Shown: positions 54,571 to 63,916, counted from the first letter of the stretch. The stretch: 64,000 bases of DNA from Rhodobacter sp. (GCA_013821825.1 PNJK01000001.1:62001-126000), one strand, 5' to 3'. Made by a program: numbers and translations. Notes: generated from the letters alone by a model not told the origin.

Positions 54571-54762
54571 CCCCGCCGGCTGGATTCTCTGCCACTCCGG
54601 CCCTTCCTCTCTGCCAAAATATCCCCGCCGGAGGCTCTTCACCCGAGCCGGTTGTGCGCCTGCGCGCAGAGGCGAGACAAAGGCTTGCGCGGAACGCGCT
54701 CGATTCAACAACCGCCCCGACCCGCGATCAAGCTGGCCGGACGGTCGTATCCGTGGCATCAT

Positions 54763-54777
54763 GTTCCGTCTTTGTTC
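54763..54777 (+). promoter_or_regulatory. LexA SOS box of dnaE2
   Basis: GTTCCGTCTTTGTTC is an exact match to the alphaproteobacterial LexA consensus GTTC-N7-GTTC, 23 bases before the dnaE2 ATG. The position close to the start is typical of LexA-repressed mutagenesis genes. The rest of 54571-54800 holds a stretch (54603-54621) resembling intergenic repeats of this bacterial group, but no gene. Confidence 0.85.
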
Positions 54778-54800
54778 TTTTCTCCGAGTCGCCACCCCGC

Positions 54801-57647
54801 ATGTCTTTCGTCGAACTTTCCGCGCTGACAAACTTCACCTTCCTCACCGGGGCCTCGCACCCCGAGGAGTTCATCACCCGTGCCGCCGAAATGGGCATGC
54901 CCGCGCTGGCCGTGGCCGATGTGAACTCGGTCGCCGGCATCGTCCGGGCCCACACGAAAGCGCGCGAACTGGCGCGCGATGGCGGCCCGCGCATCCGCCT
55001 CATCCCTGCGGCACGGATCGTCTTGACCGATGGCTTCACCGTCACCTGCCTGCCGCGCGACCGGGCGGCCTGGGGGCGGCTTTGCCGTCTCCTCAGCCTT
55101 GGCCGCCTCCGCGCCGCCAAGGGCGACTGTCGTCTTGACCTGCCCGACCTTCTGGACTGGGGCGAAGGCCTGGAGATGCTGATCCTGCCGCCTGACCAGC
55201 GCCTGACGCTGGCCCTTGCCCCACCCGACCCGATGACCGACCGCGCCCGCTGGCACTCCCATGCCCGGACGCTGGCCTGCCGCTTTCCCGGCCAAGTCAG
55301 CCTTGCGATGGCTCCGTGTTACGACGGGCAGGATCAGGACCGTTTCCAGCGCCTGGCCGCCCTGGCCGAACGGCTTCGGCTTCCCACCGTCGCCACCGCG
55401 CTGCCCTTCCTGCACCACGGCCGCCGCCGCCGTCTGGCCGATGTCCTGACCGCCATCCGCCTTGGGGTGCCGGTGGACAAGCTTGGCCGCCGCGCCCTGC
55501 CCAACAACGAAGGCCGCCTGCGATCCATGGCCGAGATGTTGCGCATTTTCAAAGGCTTCAAGGGTTCCGTCACCCGCGCCGCCGAGGTCGCCACCCGCGC
55601 CGCCTTTTCGCTGGACGAACTCAGCTATGACTATCCGTCCGAGAACACCCCCGGCGAAACTGCCAGCCAGCGCCTTGCCCGGCTGGCCGAGGCGGGCCTC
55701 GACTGGCGCTACCCCGAAGGTGCCTCTGCCCATGTCCGCGCCCAGATGGCCCATGAACTGACCCTGATCGCCAAGCTGCGCTATGAGCCATATTTCCTCA
55801 CCGTCCACGACATCGTGGCCTTCGCCCGGGGGCGTGGCATCCTCTGCCAGGGGCGCGGGTCGGCGGCGAATTCGGTGGTGTGTTACGCGCTGGGCGTGAC
55901 CTCGGTCAGCCCCGAAATCGGTACCATGGTCTTCGAGCGTTTCATCTCCGAAGCCCGGAACGAGCCGCCCGACATCGACGTCGATTTCGAACACGAACGC
56001 CGGGAAGAGGTGATCCAGCACATCTACGAGAAGTACGGCCGCCACCGCGCGGGCCTTTGCGCCACCGTCATCCACTACCGCGGCAAGCGCGCGGTGCGCG
56101 AGGTGGGCCGCGCGATGGGCCTTTCGGAGGACACGCTTGCCGCCATGTCCAGCCAGATCTGGGGCTGGGGCGGGCCGGGGGCGGTCACCGATACCCGGCT
56201 GGCCGAGATCGGGCTTGACCCGAAGGACCGCCGGTTGCGGCAGACCATGGCGCTCATCGACGAAATTCAGGGCTTCCCCCGCCACCTGTCGCAGCATGTC
56301 GGCGGCTTCATCATCACCGAAGGCCGGCTGGATGAACTGTGCCCGGTGGAAAACGCCACGATGGAGGACCGCACCGTCATCCCCTGGGACAAGGACGATA
56401 TCGACACGCTGAAGATCCTCAAGATCGACATCCTCGCCTTGGGAATGCTCAGCTGCATCCGCAAGGCTTTCGACCTTCTTGACCAGCACCACCACCAGCG
56501 CTTCACTCTCGCCACCCTGCCGCCCGAAGACCCCGAAACCTACCGCATGCTCTGCCGGGCGGACTCGCTTGGCGTCTTTCAGGTGGAAAGCCGCGCCCAG
56601 ATGAACTTCCTGCCCCGGATGCGGCCGCGCTGCTTTTACGACCTCGTCATCCAGGTCGCGATCATCCGGCCCGGGCCGATCCAGGGCGACATGGTTCACC
56701 CCTTCCTCCGCCGCCGCAATGGACAGGAACAGGTCAGCTTCCCCTCGGATGCGCTTGGCAAGGTCCTGGCCAAGACCCTCGGCGTGCCCCTGTTCCAGGA
56801 GCAGGCGATGCAGATCGCCATCGTCGGCGCGGGCTTCACGCCCGAGGAAGCAGATCGTTTGCGCCGCTCGCTGGCGACGTTCAAAAAGCACGGGTCGGTC
56901 AGCGAATTTCAGGACCGCTTCATCACCGGCATGCTGGCGCGCGGCTATGAGCCCGACTTTGCCCAGCGCTGCTTTGCCCAGATCGAAGGCTTCGGGAGTT
57001 ACGGCTTTCCCGAAAGCCATGCCGCCAGCTTCGCGCTGCTCGTCTATGCCTCGGCCTGGATCAAGCGCCACCACCCCGGCATCTTCGCCTGCGCCCTGCT
57101 GAATGCGCAGCCCATGGGCTTTTACGCCCCGGCCCAGATCGTCCGCGACGCCCGCGAACACGGCGTCACCGTGCTGCCCCCTTGCATTCAGGCCAGCCAA
57201 TGGGACAACCGAATGGAATGGCTGGATCGGCCCGAGGCCCCCCCCGAACTGGCGCTGCGGCTGGGGTTCCGCCAGATCAAGGGCATCGCCGAGGAGGAGG
57301 CGCGCTGGATCACCGCCGCGCGCGGCAACGGCTACCAGACCGTGCAGGACGTCTGGCGCCGCGCCGGCGTGGCCCCCGCCACGCTGGCCCGTCTGGCCGA
57401 AGCAGACGCCTTCGCCGCACTTGGCGTGTCACGCCGCGATGCGCTCTGGGCCGCCGAGGCGCTGGCCCCCGGCCCGGCCCTGCCGCTGTTCGCCACCGAC
57501 ATGGAGGGCGAAGCGGTCGTCGAACCCGCCATCACCTTCCGCGAGATGACCCTGGGCGAAGCCGTGGTCGAAGATTACCTCGCAATGCGCCTGACACTCC
57601 GCGCCCATCCCATGTCGCTTCTGCGCCCCTGGCTGGATGCCGCCTGA
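54801..57647 (+). CDS. dnaE2: error-prone DNA polymerase DnaE2/ImuC, C-terminally shortened
   Basis: 948 residues. PHP domain start FVELSALTNFTFLTGASHPE. Polymerase catalytic Asp pair in NEPPDIDVDFEHERREEV, third acid in LKILKIDILALGML; also YEPYFLTVHDIVAFAR and GFPESHAASFALLVYASAWI. Family members usually run to about 1,050-1,150 residues with a C-terminal OB-fold domain; here the protein stops right after LRAHPMSLLRPWLDAA, and no OB domain is found in any frame downstream. The partner genes imuA and imuB are not adjacent. The ATG at 54801 leaves the SOS box outside the gene. It acts in SOS translesion synthesis if still functional. Confidence 0.88.
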   Translation: MSFVELSALTNFTFLTGASHPEEFITRAAEMGMPALAVADVNSVAGIVRAHTKARELARDGGPRIRLIPAARIVLTDGFTVTCLPRDRAAWGRLCRLLSLGRLRAAKGDCRLDLPDLLDWGEGLEMLILPPDQRLTLALAPPDPMTDRARWHSHARTLACRFPGQVSLAMAPCYDGQDQDRFQRLAALAERLRLPTVATALPFLHHGRRRRLADVLTAIRLGVPVDKLGRRALPNNEGRLRSMAEMLRIFKGFKGSVTRAAEVATRAAFSLDELSYDYPSENTPGETASQRLARLAEAGLDWRYPEGASAHVRAQMAHELTLIAKLRYEPYFLTVHDIVAFARGRGILCQGRGSAANSVVCYALGVTSVSPEIGTMVFERFISEARNEPPDIDVDFEHERREEVIQHIYEKYGRHRAGLCATVIHYRGKRAVREVGRAMGLSEDTLAAMSSQIWGWGGPGAVTDTRLAEIGLDPKDRRLRQTMALIDEIQGFPRHLSQHVGGFIITEGRLDELCPVENATMEDRTVIPWDKDDIDTLKILKIDILALGMLSCIRKAFDLLDQHHHQRFTLATLPPEDPETYRMLCRADSLGVFQVESRAQMNFLPRMRPRCFYDLVIQVAIIRPGPIQGDMVHPFLRRRNGQEQVSFPSDALGKVLAKTLGVPLFQEQAMQIAIVGAGFTPEEADRLRRSLATFKKHGSVSEFQDRFITGMLARGYEPDFAQRCFAQIEGFGSYGFPESHAASFALLVYASAWIKRHHPGIFACALLNAQPMGFYAPAQIVRDAREHGVTVLPPCIQASQWDNRMEWLDRPEAPPELALRLGFRQIKGIAEEEARWITAARGNGYQTVQDVWRRAGVAPATLARLAEADAFAALGVSRRDALWAAEALAPGPALPLFATDMEGEAVVEPAITFREMTLGEAVVEDYLAMRLTLRAHPMSLLRPWLDAA

Positions 57648-57858
57648 GAGGGGGAGCCGTCCTCGGGGGCATCGAGCCACGCTCGGACGGCGCCGACGCC
57701 CCAAAACCCTTGCCGCGCTCCGCGGCTTGGCCCTGCAACCGCGCATCAAGGCGCGGCGCCTGCCGATCACGATTGCCGCCCGCTCTCTTGCGATCCCGCC
57801 AGAACCGCCGCATGAAGCGGGCCTGACCCCCTTCCTGACCGGACCGACCGCCCCTGCC

Positions 57859-60048
57859 ATGACCCCAAGCCTTCCCCCGATCCGCGATCTGGTCCTTCTG
57901 GGCGGCGGCCATGCCCATGCGCTGGTCCTGCGGATGTGGGCGATGGACCCTTTGCCCGGCACCCGTCTAACCCTGATCAACCCCGATCCCGTCGCCCCCT
58001 ATACCGGCATGCTTCCCGGCCTGATCGCCGGGCATTACCGGCGCGAAGAGCTGATGATCGACCTTGTCCGCCTTGCCCGTTTCGCCGGGGCGCGCCTGAT
58101 CCTTGACCGCGCCACCGGCATCGACCGCGACGCCCGCCTGATCCATCTGTCCGCCCGCCCACCGCTGCCTTACGACCTTGCCGCCATCGACATCGGCATC
58201 ACCTCGGACCTGCCCGCAGTTCCCGGCGCGTCCGACCATGCCGTGGCAGCCAAGCCCCTCGGCGCCTATGCCGCGGGGTGGGAGGCGTTTCTGACCCGAC
58301 GCCTCGCCTGTCCGCGCGTGGCCATCCTTGGCGCCGGTCTTGGCGGCGTGGAACTGGCACTGGCCACCGCGCACCGCCTGCGAACCCTGGGCAGCAAGGC
58401 AGAGGTCACTCTTCTTGACCAAAGCGACACCCCGCTATCCAGCCTCTCCCGCAGCGCGCGCCGCAAAGTCCTCGGTCAACTGGCAGCCCTCGGTATCAGC
58501 CTCCGCCTTGGGGCGGAGGTCACCGCGATCGGCCCGGCCAGCGTGACCCTTTCCACCGGCGAGGCGATCGGTTCCGACTTCACCGTCACTGCCACCGGCG
58601 CCCGCCCACAGGCCTGGCTTGCCGCCACCGGCCTTGCGCATGACCGGGGTTTTCTGACCACCGATGCCACCCTGCGCACCTCGGACCCGCTGATCTTCGC
58701 CAGCGGCGATTGCGCCGTGCTGGCCGACGACCCGCGCCCCAAGGCCGGGGTCTTCGCCGTTCGCGCGGCTCCCGTCCTTCTTCACAACCTCCGTGCCACC
58801 CTGTCGGGCCAGCCCCTCCGCCGGTTCAGACCGCAGACCGACTATCTCAAGCTGATCTCGCTGGGCGGGAAGTCCGCCACGGCCGAGAAATGGGGCCTTA
58901 CCCTCACCGGTCCCCGCCTCTGGCGCCTGAAGGACCGGATCGACCGCGCCTTCATGGACCGTTTCGGCAGCTTTCCCGCCATGCCCGCGCCCAAGCTGCC
59001 CGCCCAGGCGACCGAAGGCCTTGCCGCCCACCTTGGCCAGCGCCCGCTTTGCGGCGGCTGCGGCGCAAAGCTTGGCCCTGGAGTCCTTTCCGTAGCGCTG
59101 GCCACCCTGCCACCGCCGCAACGGACCGAGGTCCGCTCCGGCCCCGGTGACGATGCGGCCATCCTTGCGACCCCGAGCGGCGTGCAGGTCCTTACCACGG
59201 ACCACCTGCGTGCCTTCACCAACGATCCGCGCCTGATGGCCCGTCTCACGGCGCTGCACGCGCTCGGCGACATCTGGGCCATGGGGGCGACGCCGCAGGT
59301 GGCGCTGGCGCAGGTCACCCTGCCGCGCCTTGGTCCCGACCTTCAGTCCCGCGTGCTGGCCGAGATCATGGAGGAAGCTGTCGCGACCTTCCGGGCGGTC
59401 GGGGCCGATGTGGTCGGCGGCCATTCCACCGAAGGCGCCGAACTGACCATTGGTTTCACAGTGACCGGCACTGCCGAACGCGCCATCCCCAAGGGCGGCG
59501 CGCTGCCCGGCGATGCGCTGATCCTGACCAAGCCCCTCGGTTCCGGCACCATCCTTGCCGCCGAAATGGCCATGGCCGAACTGCCGACGTTGATGATGGG
59601 AGAGGTCTGGACCGCCTGCATCGCCCTGATGACCCGTGCGCAAGGCAGCGCCGCTGCGATCCTTGGCCCGCTAGCCCATGCGATGACCGACGTCACCGGC
59701 TTCGGCCTCGCGGGTCATCTCCTGGAGATGCTGGAGGCCTCGGCCAGCGCCGCCACGATCCGCCTCGCCGACATCCCCCTGATGCCCGGGGCGGTCGAGC
59801 TTGCCAGTGCGGGCCTTGGCTCCTCGTTGCATCCGGCGAACCTCGCTGCCGTCAGCTGGCGGATGACCGCGCCGGAGGATCCGCGCACCCTTCTTCTGAC
59901 CGATCCGCAGACCGCAGGCGGGCTTCTGGCCGCCGTGCCCGCCGACAAGGCGGCTGATCTGGTGCAAATGCTGCGCGCCGCAGGCCATGATGCGGCACTC
60001 ATCGGCCGGGTCACCGAAGGCGCGGTCCAACTTACTGTCATTTCCTGA
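57859..60048 (+). CDS. selD: FAD-dependent oxidoreductase fused to selenophosphate synthetase SelD
   Basis: 729 residues in two parts. Residues 1 to about 370 are an NDH-2-like pyridine-nucleotide oxidoreductase (DLVLLGGGHAHALVL, VAILGAGLGGVELALATAHR, PLIFASGDCAVL). From about residue 390 it is SelD: the catalytic Cys and Lys are in LCGGCGAKLGPGVL, with RSGPGDDAAIL, TDHLRAFTNDP, DVVGGHSTEGAELTIGF and TDVTGFGLAGHLLEML. SelD makes selenophosphate from selenide and ATP. The N-terminal domain may supply or sense reduced selenium, but this is unproven. Convergent with mnmH, the consumer of selenophosphate. Confidence 0.93.
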   Translation: MTPSLPPIRDLVLLGGGHAHALVLRMWAMDPLPGTRLTLINPDPVAPYTGMLPGLIAGHYRREELMIDLVRLARFAGARLILDRATGIDRDARLIHLSARPPLPYDLAAIDIGITSDLPAVPGASDHAVAAKPLGAYAAGWEAFLTRRLACPRVAILGAGLGGVELALATAHRLRTLGSKAEVTLLDQSDTPLSSLSRSARRKVLGQLAALGISLRLGAEVTAIGPASVTLSTGEAIGSDFTVTATGARPQAWLAATGLAHDRGFLTTDATLRTSDPLIFASGDCAVLADDPRPKAGVFAVRAAPVLLHNLRATLSGQPLRRFRPQTDYLKLISLGGKSATAEKWGLTLTGPRLWRLKDRIDRAFMDRFGSFPAMPAPKLPAQATEGLAAHLGQRPLCGGCGAKLGPGVLSVALATLPPPQRTEVRSGPGDDAAILATPSGVQVLTTDHLRAFTNDPRLMARLTALHALGDIWAMGATPQVALAQVTLPRLGPDLQSRVLAEIMEEAVATFRAVGADVVGGHSTEGAELTIGFTVTGTAERAIPKGGALPGDALILTKPLGSGTILAAEMAMAELPTLMMGEVWTACIALMTRAQGSAAAILGPLAHAMTDVTGFGLAGHLLEMLEASASAATIRLADIPLMPGAVELASAGLGSSLHPANLAAVSWRMTAPEDPRTLLLTDPQTAGGLLAAVPADKAADLVQMLRAAGHDAALIGRVTEGAVQLTVIS

Positions 60049-60089
60049 AACGGAACCAAGCGGCGGCTGCGCCGCGCAGGTGACCCGAA

Positions 60090-60117
60090 AATCGTGCGGG
60101 CGCGCCTTCGCGCCCGC
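60090..60117 (-). terminator. terminator between selD and mnmH
   Basis: GCGGGCGCG pairs perfectly with CGCGCCCGC (9 bp, loop CCTT, 60096-60117). On the minus strand it is followed by ACGATTTT, giving a T-rich tail that fits termination of mnmH; it may also slow selD transcription from the other side. Confidence 0.65.
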
Positions 60118-60126
60118 TCCGCCGGA

Positions 60127-61182
60127 TCACCGCCCGACCAGCCCGCGCACCGCTTTGGCCACCTCTGCGGCGATCGCCGGCAAGGCCCCGGGCGACAGGT
60201 CAGCGACCGCCACCTCGGCCAACGGCACTGCCATCCGCGCCCGGTGCTTGCCATAGCGTGGGTCATAGTGCCGCTCCATCAGGCTGTCGGCCAGTGCGAC
60301 AAACTCGCCCGCCCCGGCCAGCGCCTGCCATTCGGCGATCACTTCGGCCGGCTGCATATGCCGCAGCAACTCGACCGTCGCCGCCAGTCGCGCCGCATCC
60401 GCCGTCAGATCGCCATAGGCACGCGCCAGATATTCCGCCCGCGCGGCACGCGGCGCCGCAATGGCAACCCTTGGGGCCACGACCATCGCCTTCCATATCT
60501 CGGGCGGCAACCGCCTCTCGCCGATCTTCGAGCTTTCCGCTTCCACCACCACCGGCCGCGCAGGATCCAGTCCCGCCAGTGCCGCCGCCAGCGCGCCTTC
60601 GAACGCCTTTTGCGAGGGCTGCTCGCCCACCGACCCGAACAGCGACCCGCGATGCCGCGCCAGGCCTTCAAGGTCGATCACCTGCACCCCGAACCCCGGC
60701 AGCAGGTTCAGGATCTCGGTCTTCGCCGACCCGGTATTGCCATCAAGCACCACCACCGGAGACCGGACCGGCGTGTCATAGACTGCCTCGATCACCAGCC
60801 CACGCCAGGCCTTGTAGCCGCCGGCCAAGGTCTCAACCCGCCAGCCGATCTGGCCCAAAATCGTCGCGAAAGACCCTGACCTCTGCCCGCCGCGCCAGCA
60901 ATAGACCAGCGGTCGCCAACCGCCGGGCCGGTCCGCAAGGGTCTCTTCCAGATGCTTCGCCGCATTCCGCGCCACCAAGGCCGCTCCCAGCTTGCGCGCG
61001 GTAAAGGGCGAGACCTGCTTGTAGATCGTGCCAACCCGCGCCCGCTCTTCATCATCCAGAACCGGCAGGTTGATCGCACCCGGCAGATGATCCTCGGCAA
61101 ACTCGGCAGGGGCGCGCACATCGATGATGTCATCGAAGCCATGCGCGTCCAGATCGGCCAAGGATGTCAGGGTAATCGCCAT
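60127..61182 (-). CDS. mnmH: tRNA 2-selenouridine synthase
   Basis: A 351-residue MnmH (SelU, YbbB). The N-terminal rhodanese domain has DIIDVRAPAEFAEDHLPGAI and the catalytic Cys in PLVYCWRGGQRSGSFA. The C-terminal P-loop domain has VVLDGNTGSAKTEILNLL, followed by QVIDLEGLARHRGSLFG and GQPSQKxFE-like EQPSQKAFEG. It converts 2-thiouridine at wobble position 34 to 2-selenouridine by a geranylated intermediate, using selenophosphate from SelD. The start is ATG 61182. With SelD it forms a complete local selenouridine module; no selA or selB is present in the window. Confidence 0.94.
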   Translation of the reverse strand: MAITLTSLADLDAHGFDDIIDVRAPAEFAEDHLPGAINLPVLDDEERARVGTIYKQVSPFTARKLGAALVARNAAKHLEETLADRPGGWRPLVYCWRGGQRSGSFATILGQIGWRVETLAGGYKAWRGLVIEAVYDTPVRSPVVVLDGNTGSAKTEILNLLPGFGVQVIDLEGLARHRGSLFGSVGEQPSQKAFEGALAAALAGLDPARPVVVEAESSKIGERRLPPEIWKAMVVAPRVAIAAPRAARAEYLARAYGDLTADAARLAATVELLRHMQPAEVIAEWQALAGAGEFVALADSLMERHYDPRYGKHRARMAVPLAEVAVADLSPGALPAIAAEVAKAVRGLVGR

Positions 61183-61279
61183 CAAGCAGCTATTACCGGA
61201 CCCGGCGGAAAGGTGCCAGCCCACTCCAAGGGTCGGGGATCCTCCCACGCCAGATCGCATGCCAAAGCGCCTCCTGTCC

Positions 61280-61674
61280 CCTTGCGCAGCCTTGCCCCGA
61301 TCCTCGCCCTCGCCGGGTCCGAACTGTCGCGCCTGACCGATGCAGCGCGTGGCCAGGTCGGCGGGACCGTCACCTACGACCCTTCCCGCGCCACCCTCGC
61401 CTTTCCTGGCGGCGACCTTCACCGGGATCGCGGCGTCGGCACCGACGAGGTGATCCGCGCGCCTCGCGATGGCTGGGGCGTCGACCCGCAACTGGACGTG
61501 AACCGCGACACGAAGGCTGAATTCCCGGCCTGTGCGTCGCACTGGGGCCTCAGCGGCCCCGACGATAACATCGGCGCCGGCGCGCGTGAGGAAGATATCC
61601 TGTTCACCTACCCGATGACAGGCCACTACCATATCGGCGCCGCCGAGGCGAAGCGCATCAAGACCCTGCCGTGA
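61280..61674 (+). pseudogene. decayed DUF1287 gene
   Basis: The text ARGQVGGTVTYDPSRATLAF, FPGGDLHRDRGVGTDEVIRA and VNRDTKAEF is the N-terminal half of DUF1287, and NIGAGAREEDILFTYPMTGH is its C-terminal end, but they are joined directly (about base 1567 of the 61 kb line, i.e. 61567). The middle 70-80 residues of the family are missing. The conserved Cys of RGVCTD is Gly. No good start codon or signal peptide precedes it; the upstream frame overlaps mnmH. Living members are exported proteins of about 200 residues with unknown function. Confidence 0.75.
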
Positions 61675-61862
61675 CTCTTGCCCCGATGCAGAGGGTCCCC
61701 CGACAGCCATCCGTCGGCCCAGTGTGGCGGAGGGGTGTGAGAACCCCTTTTGCCAATCCCTCAAGACCCTGACGCCAGACAAACGTCAGGCTCACCCCAT
61801 TTAAAACATCACCACCAGCCCAACGTCCCTGCCCGAGTCACCGGCGAAATCCCCCGCGACCC

Positions 61863-63011
61863 TTACAGCCCCTTCTCCAGCCGCCCGAGCAGCGCGCCCA
61901 GCATCGCCTGGCACCGGTCCAGCTGTTCGACCGGGACGTATTCGTCCGGCTTGTGGCCTTGCGCCATCGAGCCCGGTCCGCAGATTACTGTCGGTATTCC
62001 CAGTCGCTGGTCGAACAACCCGCCTTCCGTCCCGAAGGCGACCTTGATGGTACCGTTTGCCCCCGTCAGTCCCTTGACGAAGTTCACCACCCCCGCATCC
62101 GAAGGCGTGCCGAGGCCGGGATAATCCCACAATCGCTCTACCCTGATCGCAACCTCTGGAAACTCTGCCCGCAAGGGCGCGACAATCCCTTCTGCCGCCG
62201 CCTCCAGCCGGGTGATCAGGCCCGCCACATCCTCACCGGCCAGCGACCGGACCTCGAAGTCCAGCACCGCATGGTTAGGCACGATGTTGACCTGCACCCC
62301 ACCCGACATCTTGCCCACATGCAGCGTCGTGTAGGGCACGTCATAATCGCCGTCCCGCAGCCCTGTCGCTGCCACCTCGGCCTGCAATCCCCGCACCGCC
62401 GCCAGGAAATCCCCCGCCAGATGCAGCGCGTTCAAGGCCAGGGGTGCCAGCGCGGAATGCCCCTCGCGGCCCGTGCAGGTCGCCCGCAACGCCACCTTCC
62501 CCTTGTGACCCGTCGCCACCTGCATCCCCGTGGGCTCCCCCACGATGCACATGGCTGGCCGGACCGGAGCCGCCTCCAGCATGTCGATCAGACTGCGGAC
62601 CCCGATGCAGCCGATCTCCTCGTCATAGGACAGCGCCAGATGCAGCGGAACCTTCAACGGCCGCCGCGCTGCGCCCAGCATCGCGGCAACAGCACAGGCG
62701 ACAAAGCCCTTCATGTCTGCCGTCCCCCGCCCGTAAAGCCGCCCTTCGGCTTCGGTCAGCGCAAAGGGGGGCTTTGTCCAGGCCTGCCCCTCCACCGGCA
62801 CCACATCGGTATGCCCCGACAACATCACGCCCCCTGCGCCCGAAGGCCCGATGCTGGCGTAAAGGTTCGCCTTGCCTCCGCTGGCATCAGGGATCAGCTG
62901 GACCCCGATCCCTGCCCCCTGCAGCATCTCCTTCACATAGGTCATCAGGTCGATGTTCGGCTTTGAGCTTACCGTGTCGAAGGCCACCAGCCGATCAAGG
63001 ATCTCGCGCAT
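61863..63011 (-). CDS. argE: acetylornithine deacetylase
   Basis: A 382-residue M20 di-zinc hydrolase releasing acetate from N2-acetylornithine in arginine synthesis. Metal ligands: [65 protein letters not shown] and the final His in GPGSMAQGHKPDEYVPVEQL. The ArgE-type N-terminus is ILDRLVAFDTVSSKPNIDL. AAGGGAG precedes the ATG at 63011. The open frame extends upstream of this, into the divergent gene's leader. Confidence 0.92.
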   Translation of the reverse strand: MREILDRLVAFDTVSSKPNIDLMTYVKEMLQGAGIGVQLIPDASGGKANLYASIGPSGAGGVMLSGHTDVVPVEGQAWTKPPFALTEAEGRLYGRGTADMKGFVACAVAAMLGAARRPLKVPLHLALSYDEEIGCIGVRSLIDMLEAAPVRPAMCIVGEPTGMQVATGHKGKVALRATCTGREGHSALAPLALNALHLAGDFLAAVRGLQAEVAATGLRDGDYDVPYTTLHVGKMSGGVQVNIVPNHAVLDFEVRSLAGEDVAGLITRLEAAAEGIVAPLRAEFPEVAIRVERLWDYPGLGTPSDAGVVNFVKGLTGANGTIKVAFGTEGGLFDQRLGIPTVICGPGSMAQGHKPDEYVPVEQLDRCQAMLGALLGRLEKGL

Positions 63012-63138
63012 CACTGTCTCCCTTTGTCCTTGTGCTATCGTGAAAGCGGCAAGGCGGAAAGACGGGCCGCATCTGTTTCCGCCCTTGTCCCGCCCTGCAC
63101 CCTTTGCCACAGTCGCGAAATTCCTGACCGGACCGCCC

Positions 63139-63807
63139 ATGCCCCGCCTTGCCGCCGCCATCATCCTTGCCCTCAGCCTTTCGCCCGCCCGCGCCGAGTT
63201 GCCTAATCTGTCGGCCGACGCCAGCGGGGCCCCCGGCACGGCCACAAGGCTTGTAGTCGCCCAACGGTCCTATCTGCATGCTCTGAAGACGGGCGAGGTG
63301 CTGCCCCTTCTTGCCGCCATCCGTCTGGCCCGCAGCGTGACCCTGCGCCCGGCGACGGGATGGGAACTGACGACGGAAGGCACCCCTCCCGAGGTATCCC
63401 CACCCCCCGGCCCGGACCCGGCCAGCGCTGTCGCGCTTGTCATCGCGCAGAACCTTGCCAGCGAAGACCCTGACCTGCAGGATCTGGTCTACGATCTTGA
63501 TGCCCAACTGCCGCGCGGTCTGCTGGAAACCGCTGTCGCCGCGACCGGAGCGCTTGCTCCCGGCCAGTCCGACAGCTGGCGCATCGCACTGTTTGGTGAG
63601 GTCGCGGCAGAACTTGCCCTGATCGGTGATGGCAAAAGCCCGCTGGCACTGACACTGACGGATGACAGCGGCAGCAGGCTTTGCACCAGACCGGCCAGCA
63701 GCAATCCAGCGCTGTGCCGGGTGACCCCGGCACGCAACGGCTTTTTCATCCTGAGCATCACGAACGCAGGGCCTTCAGCGGTCAGTTACCGGCTGATCGG
63801 CAACTGA
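63139..63807 (+). CDS. secreted protein with PPC-like C-terminal beta domain
   Basis: 222 residues. Signal peptide MPRLAAAIILALSLSPARAE. A Pro-rich linker near residue 85 (PPEVSPPPGPDPA) splits a helical first part (QRSYLHALKTGEVLPLLAAI) from a second part. The last 90 residues form a beta-sandwich pattern typical of bacterial pre-peptidase C-terminal-like domains: AELALIGDGKSPLALTLTDD, two Cys (RLCTRP, ALCRVTP), and ISITNAGPSAVSYRLIGN-type ending. Function unknown; periplasmic or secreted. It is followed 109 bases later by another exported protein gene. Confidence 0.75.
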   Translation: MPRLAAAIILALSLSPARAELPNLSADASGAPGTATRLVVAQRSYLHALKTGEVLPLLAAIRLARSVTLRPATGWELTTEGTPPEVSPPPGPDPASAVALVIAQNLASEDPDLQDLVYDLDAQLPRGLLETAVAATGALAPGQSDSWRIALFGEVAAELALIGDGKSPLALTLTDDSGSRLCTRPASSNPALCRVTPARNGFFILSITNAGPSAVSYRLIGN

Positions 63808-63916
63808 TGCGGATGAAGGTACTTGTCATGCCATGGTCACTTCTCAATCAATCATCGGCCTGACAAGATTGCGCCACGTCGTCCCGCTTCTGGGCGGTCA
63901 ACGCATAGGACCCGAC

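Noticed and set aside
54654-54800. Extended DnaE2 N-terminus
   Set aside because: Would place the SOS box in the coding region and adds residues with no similarity to the PHP domain start.
54759-57200. Long antisense frame opposite dnaE2
   Set aside because: No recognisable motif; complementary to a well-supported polymerase gene.
57648-57858. Missing C-terminal OB domain of DnaE2 hidden in another frame
   Set aside because: All forward frames here were read; none shows the OB-type pattern or the usual ARRL ending.
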